A stretch of DNA of 64,000 nt, taken from NCBI GenBank assembly GCA_002726935.1, contig PBTC01000019.1:82435-146434 (forward strand). Reading direction: 5' to 3'. The stretch is from Candidatus Saccharimonadota bacterium (GTDB lineage: Bacteria > Patescibacteriota > Saccharimonadia > Saccharimonadales > Saccharimonadaceae). The position numbers and the translations under genes are program-made. This document shows, piece after piece, positions 1 to 9,095 of the stretch (positions are counted from its first letter, which is position 1; every line of letters begins with the position of its first letter). The notes under the pieces were generated by a model. It ran no database searches. It worked only from the letters and a program-made list of their open reading frames with translations, and was not told where the DNA came from.

Positions 1-2055
1 GTCGCCAACCACTAAAGCACGTTTTGCGAAAGCAAATCCGGATGCCCCGACCTCAGGCGTGACCTGACCGGCCTCGTCCACTATCAGTACATCTGCGAAG
101 TTAAAAGCTATGCTGTGCTCAAAGCGGTTCTTGAAAGAAAAGTATTTAGGCAGGGTGTGAAAGGTTGAGACGAAACAAGGGGTTAACATAGCCCGTCTCG
201 AATAGATCTTCTCGAGTTCCTTTTCTGTTGAAGGGGTTCCGTAAAAGACCTTGTCGGGAATGCCGTTCCATACCGTGGAGTTCATCTCTTGAATCCACCG
301 GCCTTCCCAATAGTGGGTTGCAAGTTTAAACAGAGGTTGCCTAATCTTGCTGTCCGCGACGAAATCGAGCTTATCTATCTCAATTGTGCCGGAGTCAGGA
401 ATACCTAACTTCTCTCCCACTCCGGCGAGATCTCTCTGGGAGTCCTTAAATTTTTCAACCGCGTCTCTGTATTTAACAAGCAGTGCTGAAAAATCACTAG
501 ATGACTTCGTACATATGTCTTTGCAGATCTCAAAAGCTGACTCGGCGGATAAATAGCCGTTAGGGTCTAGTGACATTTCACTCAATTCTGAAAGGCCTAG
601 AGTCATTACAAGATCTCTGAACGATGCGGAAAGGTCACTGTGAACCTGCGGCCTTGACTGAACTGTCTCTTTCCAGATTTTTTGGGCGTTTTCAAGCAGG
701 TCGAAGCGCTCCCTTAATATGGCTATCTGATCCCTGCAGTGCTGCTCAATATCTTTTACCTGGGGAAAGGTCTTTTGAATAGTCGCGATCCTATTTGCCG
801 CTACGGCATAGGCATTGACTTTCACCTCGATGCCGTAGAGCAAGCCGTATCCTTTTTTAAGGGACGCGTGAAGAGCGGCAACGGCGTCCGAGAGAGTAAG
901 GTCTGAGTCATCCCTCTTGAACGCCCTCCTAAACTTCTCTAGAAAGAATTGATTCACTCGAGTGGATTCGAGTGATTCGATTTCGGTCATCCGGTCAATA
1001 TCAAAGAAACCTGACTCAGTACCTTCCTTAAAATAGAGTCCGTAGCTCTCAATTTCTGGAATCCAGCGGCCCTGAAGCCTGCTGTCTGGATTTTCATTGA
1101 TAGAAGAGAAAGATGCGAGAATGTTGGTTACAGCTTGGTTGTTTGTAGAGCATGCTATGACTTTGGGTGGGTAAGCATCACCTCTTATGGCGGCTCCAAC
1201 CCATACTGAAGCTACCACGCTTTGAAGAAGAGTGGTCTTACCTGTTCCTGGCGGGCCGTTAAGTGCCACCACCTCACCCAATTCTGAATCCATGAAGTTT
1301 GTCAATGCGAGACGTTGTGAGTCAGCAAGACCAAATTCAGGGCTCATATGACCGGCTCGAGCGGCCATCAACTCATTCTCAGTCAAAACTATTTTCTGGG
1401 ACCCAGCGTCCTTTGATGCGATAGTCGCGAACAGTGGTATGTCCTTCTCTTTGGCAATAGCAGCCTGAATTTCTTTGTAAACGAAATCGATCCTGCTATT
1501 TACGGTTCTCTCGGGAAAGAACAAAAAGATATCCGAAGATTTTTTGTAAATTGGATTCTTTTCAAGGAATTCAGACATGAGGCTCTGCTCAAGTTGCCCG
1601 CAATACTCCAGAAGTTCCCGAGCTGAACCTCCTCGCCAAGGGTTGGATTTTATATAGTCGAGCTGCGCAGAATGAAAGGCCACAAAGAAACGGTCAGAGC
1701 TAGTGGAGTCCTCTCCTTTAAGAAGATCCGTCTGGATTAGAGGTTGCTTTGATGTGGGAACAAGAACCCCGGCTTCGCCTATTTCGCACGTGGCTACGAC
1801 AGCACTAAATGACATCGGCTTTGATCTGTCTTTGTCGAATTCCTTTTTTGTGAAGGTCCCAATAAGGAGGGTAACTTCTGCACTCCCGGAGACGAAGTTA
1901 CTCTTAAGAAACCGCTGAGCAAGCTTCGAATCGAGCTCCCCTGCCTCGACTAGAGAACTACCGACTGAAATGCCCCCCGATCTCTTTACCTCGGATGGAG
2001 AGAGATACGGGTTTGCCGCAAGGGCTGATTTCCAGTAATCCACAATTGATTTCAT
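1..2055 (-). CDS. Superfamily 1 helicase/ATPase, C-terminal part beyond window
   Basis: The frame is open for 685 codons from an ATG at 2055 to the window edge, so the 3' end is missing. A Walker A motif GPPGTGKTT lies near residue 270. A Walker B-type VLIVDEAGQV lies near residue 657, followed by a VVGD motif III at the edge. This order and the long insert between the motifs resemble Upf1/Dna2-like SF1 helicases (AAA_11/AAA_12). About 250 residues of unrecognised sequence precede the ATPase. A role in nucleic-acid unwinding is inferred from the motifs; substrate and polarity cannot be read. It lies downstream of the primase gene on the same strand with a gap of about 110 bases. Confidence 0.8.
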   Translation of the reverse strand, partial: MKSIVDYWKSALAANPYLSPSEVKRSGGISVGSSLVEAGELDSKLAQRFLKSNFVSGSAEVTLLIGTFTKKEFDKDRSKPMSFSAVVATCEIGEAGVLVPTSKQPLIQTDLLKGEDSTSSDRFFVAFHSAQLDYIKSNPWRGGSARELLEYCGQLEQSLMSEFLEKNPIYKKSSDIFLFFPERTVNSRIDFVYKEIQAAIAKEKDIPLFATIASKDAGSQKIVLTENELMAARAGHMSPEFGLADSQRLALTNFMDSELGEVVALNGPPGTGKTTLLQSVVASVWVGAAIRGDAYPPKVIACSTNNQAVTNILASFSSINENPDSRLQGRWIPEIESYGLYFKEGTESGFFDIDRMTEIESLESTRVNQFFLEKFRRAFKRDDSDLTLSDAVAALHASLKKGYGLLYGIEVKVNAYAVAANRIATIQKTFPQVKDIEQHCRDQIAILRERFDLLENAQKIWKETVQSRPQVHSDLSASFRDLVMTLGLSELSEMSLDPNGYLSAESAFEICKDICTKSSSDFSALLVKYRDAVEKFKDSQRDLAGVGEKLGIPDSGTIEIDKLDFVADSKIRQPLFKLATHYWEGRWIQEMNSTVWNGIPDKVFYGTPSTEKELEKIYSRRAMLTPCFVSTFHTLPKYFSFKNRFEHSIAFNFADVLIVDEAGQVTPEVGASGFAFAKRALVVGD

Positions 2056-2164
2056 TGGATCTTAAGTTTCGTAGGGGTATCGGTTTATTTTTTGCCTAGC
2101 GGTTGCAATAAGCAAGCAAAAGCAGCGGACAATCCGCACCCCTCCTATACAAAAAACTTTAGTC

Positions 2165-4180
2165 CTAGAATCTTGACGGGGAATTGGCCACCATCCGGCG
2201 CGCCTCTCTTCGTTTTGCATCAAGCTCCAAAAAACTTGAGATCGAGTCTTCGTCATCGAAGCCTTTTTCCCCAATCTCCAGTGCTTTAGATTCAAAAACA
2301 ACGGCTCGTGCTACATCTAAAGTTCTATCAAAGCTAGGGGTCTCCGGACCCTCGCTGCTATCTAGAGCTAGCGCAAGGTCTCCTACATAAAGCATGGTGT
2401 CTTTATGGTCTGTATCCTTGAAATGAGAAATTAGGCCCTCAACATTAACGTAGGGGTCTGCGCTGATGAGATCATGCAACGCGACCAGGAATTGCATTTC
2501 CTTGGCTTGCAGGTTGAATCCCTTGATTTCTTCAATTAGGCCCCTGCTTTTCTCGAGATTATCGCTATCCAGAAGCAAGAATGAGCTTAGGGTCAGAATT
2601 GGGCTCTTTGCCACTACCGTTGAGTCATTGGCGATATCTCGATGATTAATGGTAGGTGTTGCCCTCTTGAATTGAGATTCCACCTTCTCAGACAAAAACC
2701 CCTTGGCCACCGCCATCTGAACTTCCATTGACCTAGTTAAAGTTGCTCGATAGATGTCGTTTTTGAAGTTAGCAAGGACGTCAACCATCTCATCCAGCAC
2801 CTTAGCCATGAAGGTTACGTCAGTCTCTTTATTGAAATCATAGCTGGCATCGAAGTGCTCCGACCCCCTCAATTTTTGCGCTGTAATCTCGATTAAGACT
2901 TCATGCACAGGCTTTCTTTGGGCGATCGCAGCCTCGAAAACGGCCAGTTTGTTTTTTCGAATCAGATTCTTCTCGTCATTAGATAAGCGGGACTCCTCTT
3001 GGGTCAATGAGAAGAACTGGTCAGGATCCTTACCTTCCGGTGAGAACATGACCGATACTTTTTTCCTTGAATCGACCAGCGCAGCGGCCGTGAGAACGCT
3101 CTTAAAGGCCGCTGTGTAACCTGCATAATCCGCGTCGAAGCAAAAGATTATTTCATCACATAACTTGAAGACACTCTCAATCTGGCCGGATGTAACAGCC
3201 GTTCCGGAGGAGGCCAGTGTTTCCTTGATGTGATAAAAATGACACTTGGTCACATCCATTTGGCCCTCAACAAAGAGAGCTCTGTTCTTCTTTATAATGT
3301 GTGGTCTGGCCTGATACAAACCGAAAAGCTCTGTACCTTTCTTAAAAAGTTCGGTGGTCGGTGTGTTGATATACTTCTGCTTTGGATTATCCTCCAGGGC
3401 CCGACCTGAAAAACCTATTACGTCGCCATCCTTATTAAGAAAAGGGAAGACCACTCTGTTGCGGAACTGGTCATAGCGAGAGGTGCCGTCGGTGTCCGTT
3501 TTTACTAAGCCAGCGGCAAGCAAAAAAGGATTCGTATCATAGTCAGGGAATACGCTGCGAAGGCCCTCTTTTGTTGTCGTGCCAATTCTAAAATCGACTA
3601 TGCTGTCGCCTTTGACATCTCGGTTAAGCAAATACATCTTTGCTTCTGCCGTGTTCTTTGAGCTTCCTTTGACTTCGCCGCGCTTAAAGGCGTTCTCGTC
3701 TATCAGGTTGAAGAAGTAAAAGTCTGCCGCCCTCTTTAGAACATCTTTGATTTTTCCGATCCGAACCAGATCTTCCTTTTCCTCGTCGCTAAGCTCTCGC
3801 TTTTTAGGCAGAGGGACCCCCGTCATTCGTGACAATGTCTCGCAAGCTTTACTGAAGTCCAACCCCGCCACCTTTTGCAGGATATCAAAGACATCCACTG
3901 GGGGTGTTTTATCAACAGGGAAAGGAACATTGAGCGCTCTTAGTTCTAGGCGCTTGAATTCATTGCTACACTTGAAACATTGGAGCCTCCCTGGCCCGCT
4001 CTTGTTGGTCTCGTAAATGTGGGCTGTATCGGTTCCTCCACACCCTTTGTCCAAACAGTGAGTTTTGCCGTTGCTACCTGGGGTCGCTCCGTTATACGCA
4101 AAGTCCAAAACATCCTTGATTTTGGCTTTTTCCTTAATTTCGGCACGGAACCGTGCGAGATCGTTTCTTGTGTCGTTCAT
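2165..4180 (-). CDS. DnaG-type DNA primase
   Basis: The 671-residue protein has the DnaG layout. An N-terminal zinc-binding domain carries Cys42, Cys47, Cys68 and Cys71. A catalytic core contains the VVFPFLNKDGDVIGFSGR stretch (about 243-260). A TOPRIM domain carries EGQMD (305-309) and FDADYAG (348-354), the acidic metal-binding residues. The C-terminal third matches nothing I recognise and may replace the DnaB-binding domain. Its role would be RNA primer synthesis for element replication. It overlaps the upstream gene by 4 bases, so the two are probably translationally coupled. The zinc site is spaced C-x4-C ... C-x2-C, a little unlike the chromosomal enzyme. Confidence 0.92.
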   Translation of the reverse strand: MNDTRNDLARFRAEIKEKAKIKDVLDFAYNGATPGSNGKTHCLDKGCGGTDTAHIYETNKSGPGRLQCFKCSNEFKRLELRALNVPFPVDKTPPVDVFDILQKVAGLDFSKACETLSRMTGVPLPKKRELSDEEKEDLVRIGKIKDVLKRAADFYFFNLIDENAFKRGEVKGSSKNTAEAKMYLLNRDVKGDSIVDFRIGTTTKEGLRSVFPDYDTNPFLLAAGLVKTDTDGTSRYDQFRNRVVFPFLNKDGDVIGFSGRALEDNPKQKYINTPTTELFKKGTELFGLYQARPHIIKKNRALFVEGQMDVTKCHFYHIKETLASSGTAVTSGQIESVFKLCDEIIFCFDADYAGYTAAFKSVLTAAALVDSRKKVSVMFSPEGKDPDQFFSLTQEESRLSNDEKNLIRKNKLAVFEAAIAQRKPVHEVLIEITAQKLRGSEHFDASYDFNKETDVTFMAKVLDEMVDVLANFKNDIYRATLTRSMEVQMAVAKGFLSEKVESQFKRATPTINHRDIANDSTVVAKSPILTLSSFLLLDSDNLEKSRGLIEEIKGFNLQAKEMQFLVALHDLISADPYVNVEGLISHFKDTDHKDTMLYVGDLALALDSSEGPETPSFDRTLDVARAVVFESKALEIGEKGFDDEDSISSFLELDAKRREARRMVANSPSRF

Positions 4181-6147
4181 ATGAAGATACGTACCTTTTT
4201 CTGAGGGGCGAGCTTATTCTCGTCCCCGCCTCTCTCAATAAATGATTTTCTAGCGTCCAATCTGATGGAGTTCTCTCTGTGGTTGCAAGCGACGCTTACC
4301 AGATAGTCCAAGGGAATCGCTGGGTGTCTAATCGCAATCGACTTGAGAGCTCTTTTAGGGCTGTCCTCGACCACTTTTATTGCGGCCTGAACAGGAAAGT
4401 TCGGATTATTGATAGCCGCGGCCTGAACCGTAATATCGCCATGAGTCGAAAAGACCCTTTGTAGCTGAATCGCGTCTGCCGACTGTCCTGAAACAAAGCT
4501 TCTAATGACCTCAGTATCCGCCTCTTTTTCGATCATGCTGATAATCGACTCAGGAAGACCCGGACGACCGGCAATGTCCGCTCTAAGTGCAGGCCCCGAC
4601 TTCCCGTAAATTTTCTTAAGGAGATCATGGGGTGTATTTGGGTGGGAGGAAAATACCTTTAACACCGCGGGATTCTCCTCGTTTTCCAGTGCCTCTCTGA
4701 TCTTGCTCTCCGATGTGCCTGGGTTCGAATAGGCGGAGCAACGAACTGCTGCGATGGGGTGAGAATAAAGCCTATCAAGATGGCTCGCTGGAAGATTCTT
4801 GTGTCCACCGGCTTGGATAATAAGCGCAGGATCCTGTTGGGTGTCTATAACATGCATCAGAAGCTTCGATGGAGTGTGTGGATTGGATATCCCAGCCCGC
4901 ATAATTTTTGGTGCTTCAGTCATATAAGCCGCAATTGACGTCTTGACCCCTGCCCTGGGATGCTGTGCTGCTTGCACAAGCAAATCAGTCCATTCCCCGG
5001 CACCGCTGCTTGAAAATTTCTTAATGAATTCCTCCAGCAGCGAATCATCAACCTTATCGGATGATAGCGCAGCCTTTTTAGCCTCCATTGATTCGCTCTG
5101 GAAAAGTGCGAGACGCATAGTCTCGATGTCCGCCATAGGATGTCGAATAGCAGTGAGAGCTATTTCTTCCCGGTGGGACGAAGCAAGTCTTCTAACGGTT
5201 TCAGGAGGGACGTCTTTTATTGTGCGCAGTGCCTGCGCTAACTCTTTTGGATTATCGGAGCTTAAACTTGGATTGTTTTTGCCTTCTAGCCCAAGCCTCG
5301 CCAGTAGCGTCGAGCAATAGGTGCTAGGGATGGCTTCGAGAATAAACTGAATATCCTCGACGGGTACATTTTGGATCTGTGTTCCAGCGGGGAAGGTTTT
5401 CTTTGACTTGGTGAAGGAATCCAACGCACCCCAAACTCCAACATCGTTTTTATCCATGAACTGGGTGCTTTGTTCGTGGAGTTGATATTTGTTCCCTGAC
5501 TTGGGAAGGAATACGAACAGTTCATCCTTGCGGAAGTAGTTTGCAAACATATTGGTGTAGCCGGTACACCAAGAAGTACCGTTTGCCCAATATTGTGAGG
5601 CCTCGTAGTTCCTAAGCCCAATCACGCGTCCGTTATCTGACTCATGCACAATAAATATGCCTTCATTTTTTAGGCGTTTGAGTTCTGCTTTTTTCGACTC
5701 AACTGCGGGGGCGGCCAACAATTCCGCTAGGGCGCCTTCAAGTTGAGCGATAGTCTTATATTGGTTGATATCCTGAATAGGCAATCGGACTCGGTTCTGA
5801 ACATAGCCATCCAAAGCTTCTTTCGCCCGGATGGAATCCTCAAACCGGTATTCTTGTCTCTCGTATCGCTTACACAGCCACTCGGTGAACTGGCCGTTGT
5901 GAGAAGGATCGCACTCGCGACGTAGATACATGACAAGCTTTTCAGGGCTTTTGATTTCTGAAAATTGATCTTGCGCGATCGCCTCAATAAATTTCGGGTT
6001 GGTAGTGAACTTAGATAGCACATTGGAGACGCGAGGAGTCACATCGACGTACTTAGGCGCACCTTGGGGGATATTTGCGACTCGAGATTCGATCAACTCG
6101 ACTTCTAGTTCCGTGAGAGGTTCTTGAAGTAGGTTTTCGTCTGCCAT
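4177..6147 (-). CDS. Unknown protein with a WCT/QFMD domain and helical repeats
   Basis: This 656-residue protein has an N-terminal half with a conserved-looking block (about 165-240): GTSWCTGY, then YF, KYQLHEQ and QFMDKNDVGVWG. Similar WCT...QFMD blocks occur in uncharacterised phage and plasmid proteins; I recall no function for them. The C-terminal half is a string of roughly 20-30-residue helical repeats with recurring SHP, RHP, NP or HPN turns (such as AYSNPGTSES and SSHPNTPHDL), resembling leucine-rich-variant or HEAT-like solenoids. It is translated immediately before the primase with an ATGA-type overlap, which suggests a shared role or complex in replication. That link is inference from position. 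Confidence 0.75.
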   Translation of the reverse strand: MADENLLQEPLTELEVELIESRVANIPQGAPKYVDVTPRVSNVLSKFTTNPKFIEAIAQDQFSEIKSPEKLVMYLRRECDPSHNGQFTEWLCKRYERQEYRFEDSIRAKEALDGYVQNRVRLPIQDINQYKTIAQLEGALAELLAAPAVESKKAELKRLKNEGIFIVHESDNGRVIGLRNYEASQYWANGTSWCTGYTNMFANYFRKDELFVFLPKSGNKYQLHEQSTQFMDKNDVGVWGALDSFTKSKKTFPAGTQIQNVPVEDIQFILEAIPSTYCSTLLARLGLEGKNNPSLSSDNPKELAQALRTIKDVPPETVRRLASSHREEIALTAIRHPMADIETMRLALFQSESMEAKKAALSSDKVDDSLLEEFIKKFSSSGAGEWTDLLVQAAQHPRAGVKTSIAAYMTEAPKIMRAGISNPHTPSKLLMHVIDTQQDPALIIQAGGHKNLPASHLDRLYSHPIAAVRCSAYSNPGTSESKIREALENEENPAVLKVFSSHPNTPHDLLKKIYGKSGPALRADIAGRPGLPESIISMIEKEADTEVIRSFVSGQSADAIQLQRVFSTHGDITVQAAAINNPNFPVQAAIKVVEDSPKRALKSIAIRHPAIPLDYLVSVACNHRENSIRLDARKSFIERGGDENKLAPQKKVRIFI

Positions 6148-6217
6148 GATGATTCACAGGGAATTTATGATGAATTCAATTTTGAGTGATAGTGAGCCAA
6201 TTTCCAAACAGAAACGA

Positions 6218-6460
6218 CTATGCAAAATCACCAGTGGACTCGATGCTCAGGTTCTGCTCAGTCAAAAATGGGAAGCGATGAATAAGCAACTTGGTAAGAC
6301 TCCCGGAGTTTGAGAAAAGAAGGGCATGGCCAGATTCGCTGAGAAGAGCAACCTGTCGCTTACCTCGAAAGAACTGGGTCTCCACCTCCCATCTGGCCAC
6401 CGAGCCCGCTGAGCTATAAAGCACAGCTTTATCGGATTCAATTAGAAGCTTGTACTGCAC
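6218..6460 (-). CDS. Small hypothetical protein
   Basis: An 80-residue protein with a GTG start two bases after the stop of the upstream gene, so probably part of the same transcript. It is rich in beta-type residues and has no signal peptide or membrane segment. I do not recognise a family. Tight packing with the 250-residue gene is the main support for it being real. Confidence 0.5.
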   Translation of the reverse strand: MQYKLLIESDKAVLYSSAGSVARWEVETQFFRGKRQVALLSESGHALLFSNSGSLTKLLIHRFPFLTEQNLSIESTGDFA

Positions 6461-6462
6461 GA

Positions 6463-7215
6463 TCAGGCGGAGATGGTTGAGGATGCAAATCGCATTGCGT
6501 CTCTGAATATTTGCGGTGATATTTTGGTGTACTTCGTCACCTTGGGGATAGAAGCGTCGGCGGTGAGCTTGATGCTTTCAATATCACCGGAGACCCGACC
6601 CACTTCCTCGGCAAGATCGCGCGTCCAGCCATTGAGAGGAAGGCGCCACTGTTTTGAAATCAAATAAAGAGGAACCTCACCAACGCTGATCTTTTTTAGT
6701 GCTGCATATTGGGTGAGGAATCCGTTGCGCATAAGTCTCATGGCCTCTACGCTTGTTGCCTCTGTCGTGGCGACGATTGAGAATCTTTGGCTACCGTCCT
6801 CGTGAAGCGGATTGATCAATCTGACGGTTGCTGCCATTTTCTTATTTATCAACAACAAGTTGTCTAGGATTTGTATCGGAAGGAATCCGCTGTTTACCTT
6901 TGGTGCGAGCCAGAGGATGTTGGCCCTAATCGCGTTCCAAAGATCACAGACCAGGTCCTCTTTGGTGGGGCTTTCGCAGGTCTCAATGCCAAGGCACCTA
7001 CTCCCCTTGACCAATCGTTGATCTACGAATGGCTCAATGGATCGTACGAAGTTCTCGACCTCGTAACTGATTTGAACCAAATGCTTGAACCCCGATTTTT
7101 TTGCGCAAAACGAGAGTCTCTTTAATTCAAACCACGCGAAATCGAATATCTCACTGGCTGGCTTTAGAAAAATATCAGATCTGATTCCCACTCTTGCGCC
7201 CCTAAAAGACCTCAA
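6463..7215 (-). CDS. Hypothetical protein, 250 aa
   Basis: A mostly helical, basic protein with no recognised motif, signal peptide or membrane segment. It is the first gene of the leftward group that includes the small 80-residue gene and perhaps the repeat protein and primase. Its start lies about 30 bases from a perfect TAC-N3-GTAC-N3-GTA palindrome at 7245-7260, which also faces the rightward gene at 7388. The two directions may therefore share one operator. Confidence 0.65.
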   Translation of the reverse strand: MRSFRGARVGIRSDIFLKPASEIFDFAWFELKRLSFCAKKSGFKHLVQISYEVENFVRSIEPFVDQRLVKGSRCLGIETCESPTKEDLVCDLWNAIRANILWLAPKVNSGFLPIQILDNLLLINKKMAATVRLINPLHEDGSQRFSIVATTEATSVEAMRLMRNGFLTQYAALKKISVGEVPLYLISKQWRLPLNGWTRDLAEEVGRVSGDIESIKLTADASIPKVTKYTKISPQIFRDAMRFASSTISA

Positions 7216-7244
7216 AAATTATTTGATTGATGCATAAAATGTCT

Positions 7245-7260
7245 TACAGTGTACGGAGTA
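7245..7260. promoter_or_regulatory. Perfect TAC-N3-GTAC-N3-GTA palindrome in a divergent promoter
   Basis: The site reads TACAGTGTACGGAGTA and is a perfect match to the palindrome found throughout the window. TACAGT could be the -10 of the rightward gene, with TTGATT 16 bases upstream as a possible -35. It also lies just upstream of the leftward 250-residue gene. A dimeric regulator binding here would cover the core promoter. Confidence 0.7.
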
Positions 7261-7387
7261 AAACATTTAATAGAAAAAAACGCAAGAAATTTCCACTGCT
7301 TTTGCTTGGACGATTTTTGTTTGAGGTCTCATTGGCTGTACTTAAGATTGTGATGAAGGCGCGAATTCAAGCGCGAAGAGGCTAGCT

Positions 7388-7954
7388 ATGGAAAGTTTCC
7401 CAACGAAAAGTTTCAGATCCCAAGGAACGCTACGATTCCTTAGAGCGTTCTCGTCTGAAGTTAACAAGAAGATTGTTGCCTTCGATCTGGAGAGGGCCGG
7501 TAAGTCTCTAGACAGCGCAATCGTCGAGTACGCGCACCTAGTAATAAACCCAGCGGACGGGAGCGTCGCAAGTGGGTGGGGGTTGATGAATCCCAAGGGG
7601 CCAATTGAGGAATCAATGAGCCTGCGCCACAAAGTCTACCCCGTGGATGTAGAGGGCAAACCAACAATTGATGCTTATGCTGAAAAGCTTGCAGAGCTCT
7701 ACCGTGGGGCGGTGGTGGTTTGCGCAGACAGCACTAGAGAGAATTGGGAGACTTTAAAAACCTCGCTGGTGAGAGCTGGAATTTTAGCGGAGACTTTGGG
7801 CTCAGTACGTTTGATTGAGTTGCAGGATATAAATATCCCCTGCTCAGGGGGGGCGTACAAAGCTCACAGCAAACTTTTGATAGGGTCATGGAGTCATGCG
7901 GGAAGCTATCTGGCCACATATTCAATAACGGGGCGAAGACACTATACGAACTGA
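7388..7954 (+). CDS. DnaQ-fold (DEDD exonuclease-like) N-terminal part, degenerate; probable frameshift
   Basis: The first 155 residues resemble a DnaQ/epsilon-type exonuclease fold. IVAFDLE (about 29-35) gives the D-x-E of motif I. NPKGPIEESMSLRH and VEGKP follow where the family has its NP-x-P-I...H-G-I segment. GAVVVCADSTREN stands where motif II normally has HN..FD. The remaining catalytic residues look lost, so the protein may bind rather than cut DNA. After a run of seven G at 7847-7853 this frame runs through 33 unremarkable residues, while the -1 frame continues with a better family-like tail. A GAGG ribosome site precedes the ATG. It opens a rightward group under the 7245 palindrome. 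Confidence 0.7.
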   Translation: MESFPTKSFRSQGTLRFLRAFSSEVNKKIVAFDLERAGKSLDSAIVEYAHLVINPADGSVASGWGLMNPKGPIEESMSLRHKVYPVDVEGKPTIDAYAEKLAELYRGAVVVCADSTRENWETLKTSLVRAGILAETLGSVRLIELQDINIPCSGGAYKAHSKLLIGSWSHAGSYLATYSITGRRHYTN

Positions 7955-8532
7955 TTAACCATCAAGAGAAAAAATATCAAGAAGAATCGAACGTCGGGGA
8001 GGGACAAGCAAATCAATTTAAGCCGTCTGCTCAGGAAAAGGGCTTAGTCACCGATTCGAAGACAGGACCCGGGGAGTCTGTTTCACCGAGCGATCGCGCA
8101 AAGGTTTGGTTAAACGCCAGGATCGAGGCTGGAGAAATCTTCCCAAGTTGGTCCCAAAGGTTTCTTATTGAAAAACTGCAGCAGAAATTCCCCATTCCAG
8201 GTGGCCCAATTGATTCCAATGCGAGTGCTTTTGGTTTTGCATTAAGTGACGCTTTGAAAAGCGGTGTGCTGCAGCCCAGCGCCCTGGTGCATCCAGGGCT
8301 CATGAAGGAAATGGTTCCAACGCTTGCGAAACTAATTGGTCGGCCTCAGTTAACGCTTACAGAAGCCCAGAAGTCCTTGAGTGAAGAGACCGCGAGGGCT
8401 TTTGACTACCCGATGATTCGGGCCGCTTTGATGATACTAGGTCATCCGTCATACGCCGCGCAAAAGAAAGCCGCGCCGACCAACAACGGCCCCCAGTCAA
8501 AACAATCCAAGCCAAAATCTATGAGTATGTGA
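7888..8532 (+). CDS. Hypothetical protein, or C-terminal part of the DnaQ-like protein by -1 frameshift
   Basis: As a separate gene it would start at ATG 7888 and give 214 residues. The same frame is open without a stop from 7819, across the G7 run of the preceding gene. Read through from there, it begins with a stretch GHIFNNGAKTLYELINH that has the spacing of the last DnaQ motif (H...A..L.EL), although the catalytic Asp is not present. A fused product would be about 381 residues. The remainder (about 80-214) is helical, with no recognised domain and a lysine/serine-rich tail. It is either a real frameshifted fusion, a natural split, or a sequence error at the homopolymer. Confidence 0.6.
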   Translation: MESCGKLSGHIFNNGAKTLYELINHQEKKYQEESNVGEGQANQFKPSAQEKGLVTDSKTGPGESVSPSDRAKVWLNARIEAGEIFPSWSQRFLIEKLQQKFPIPGGPIDSNASAFGFALSDALKSGVLQPSALVHPGLMKEMVPTLAKLIGRPQLTLTEAQKSLSEETARAFDYPMIRAALMILGHPSYAAQKKAAPTNNGPQSKQSKPKSMSM

Positions 8533-8540
8533 GGACCTCA

Positions 8541-9083
8541 ATGAACCAAGTGAAGCCTGAGAGCAAGTCGCCACCCAAGACCGAGAGCTTTGGGGCCGGG
8601 AAATTCCTGGACTACATTAAAGCCTCAACAGGACAGCCTCAAGGATCCCGAATCGAAGTGTCGGTGGGAAAGATGTCGCGCGCGGAAAACCGCGCCCTGT
8701 CGAAGGAAATAAAGTCAAAAATCGAATCGGTCACCAAGAATTCAGGTATTTGGGCGCTCTGCGCTCTGGAGGAGGTCAGAAAAATTTCTCTGTCCCTTGC
8801 AGGCAGAGAACTTCTCACCGAACAGATACGAGAAATAGCCGAGCCAAAGATTGGACCTGCACCAAATGACGGGCGAGCCTGGGGAGGAGTTATTCGGAAG
8901 GCTGTAAAGCTGGGATATCTGGTTGGCGACGGGAGGTGGTCGCCAGCGAAGACCTCCCATGGTGGTCCGAAGGTTCTTTGGACTTTATCCGGTTTGGATG
9001 AAGGAGCATTTATGACGGATGCCCAAAAAGAGCGGGCTCGTCGATTTATTAAGATGAACTTGAGTCGCGCAGACGCACGTTAA
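8541..9083 (+). CDS. Hypothetical protein with winged-helix-like C-terminus
   Basis: I prefer ATG 8541 (180 residues) over the GTG at 8529, because GAGGA sits five bases before it. The N-terminus is polar and Ser/Pro/Lys-rich. The C-terminal half contains RAWGGVIRKAVKLGYL, then a short hairpin with GDGRW and GGPKVLW, which looks like a small winged-helix DNA-binding domain as seen in plasmid and phage proteins. No catalytic residues are evident. It lies 8 bases after the stop of the preceding frame and 12 bases before the next gene, so it is within an operon. Confidence 0.6.
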   Translation: MNQVKPESKSPPKTESFGAGKFLDYIKASTGQPQGSRIEVSVGKMSRAENRALSKEIKSKIESVTKNSGIWALCALEEVRKISLSLAGRELLTEQIREIAEPKIGPAPNDGRAWGGVIRKAVKLGYLVGDGRWSPAKTSHGGPKVLWTLSGLDEGAFMTDAQKERARRFIKMNLSRADAR

Positions 9084-9095
9084 CTGGAGGTTTAA

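Noticed and set aside
2090-2160. Terminator after the primase
   Set aside because: GCGGA/TCCGC forms only a five-base stem without a proper T-run.
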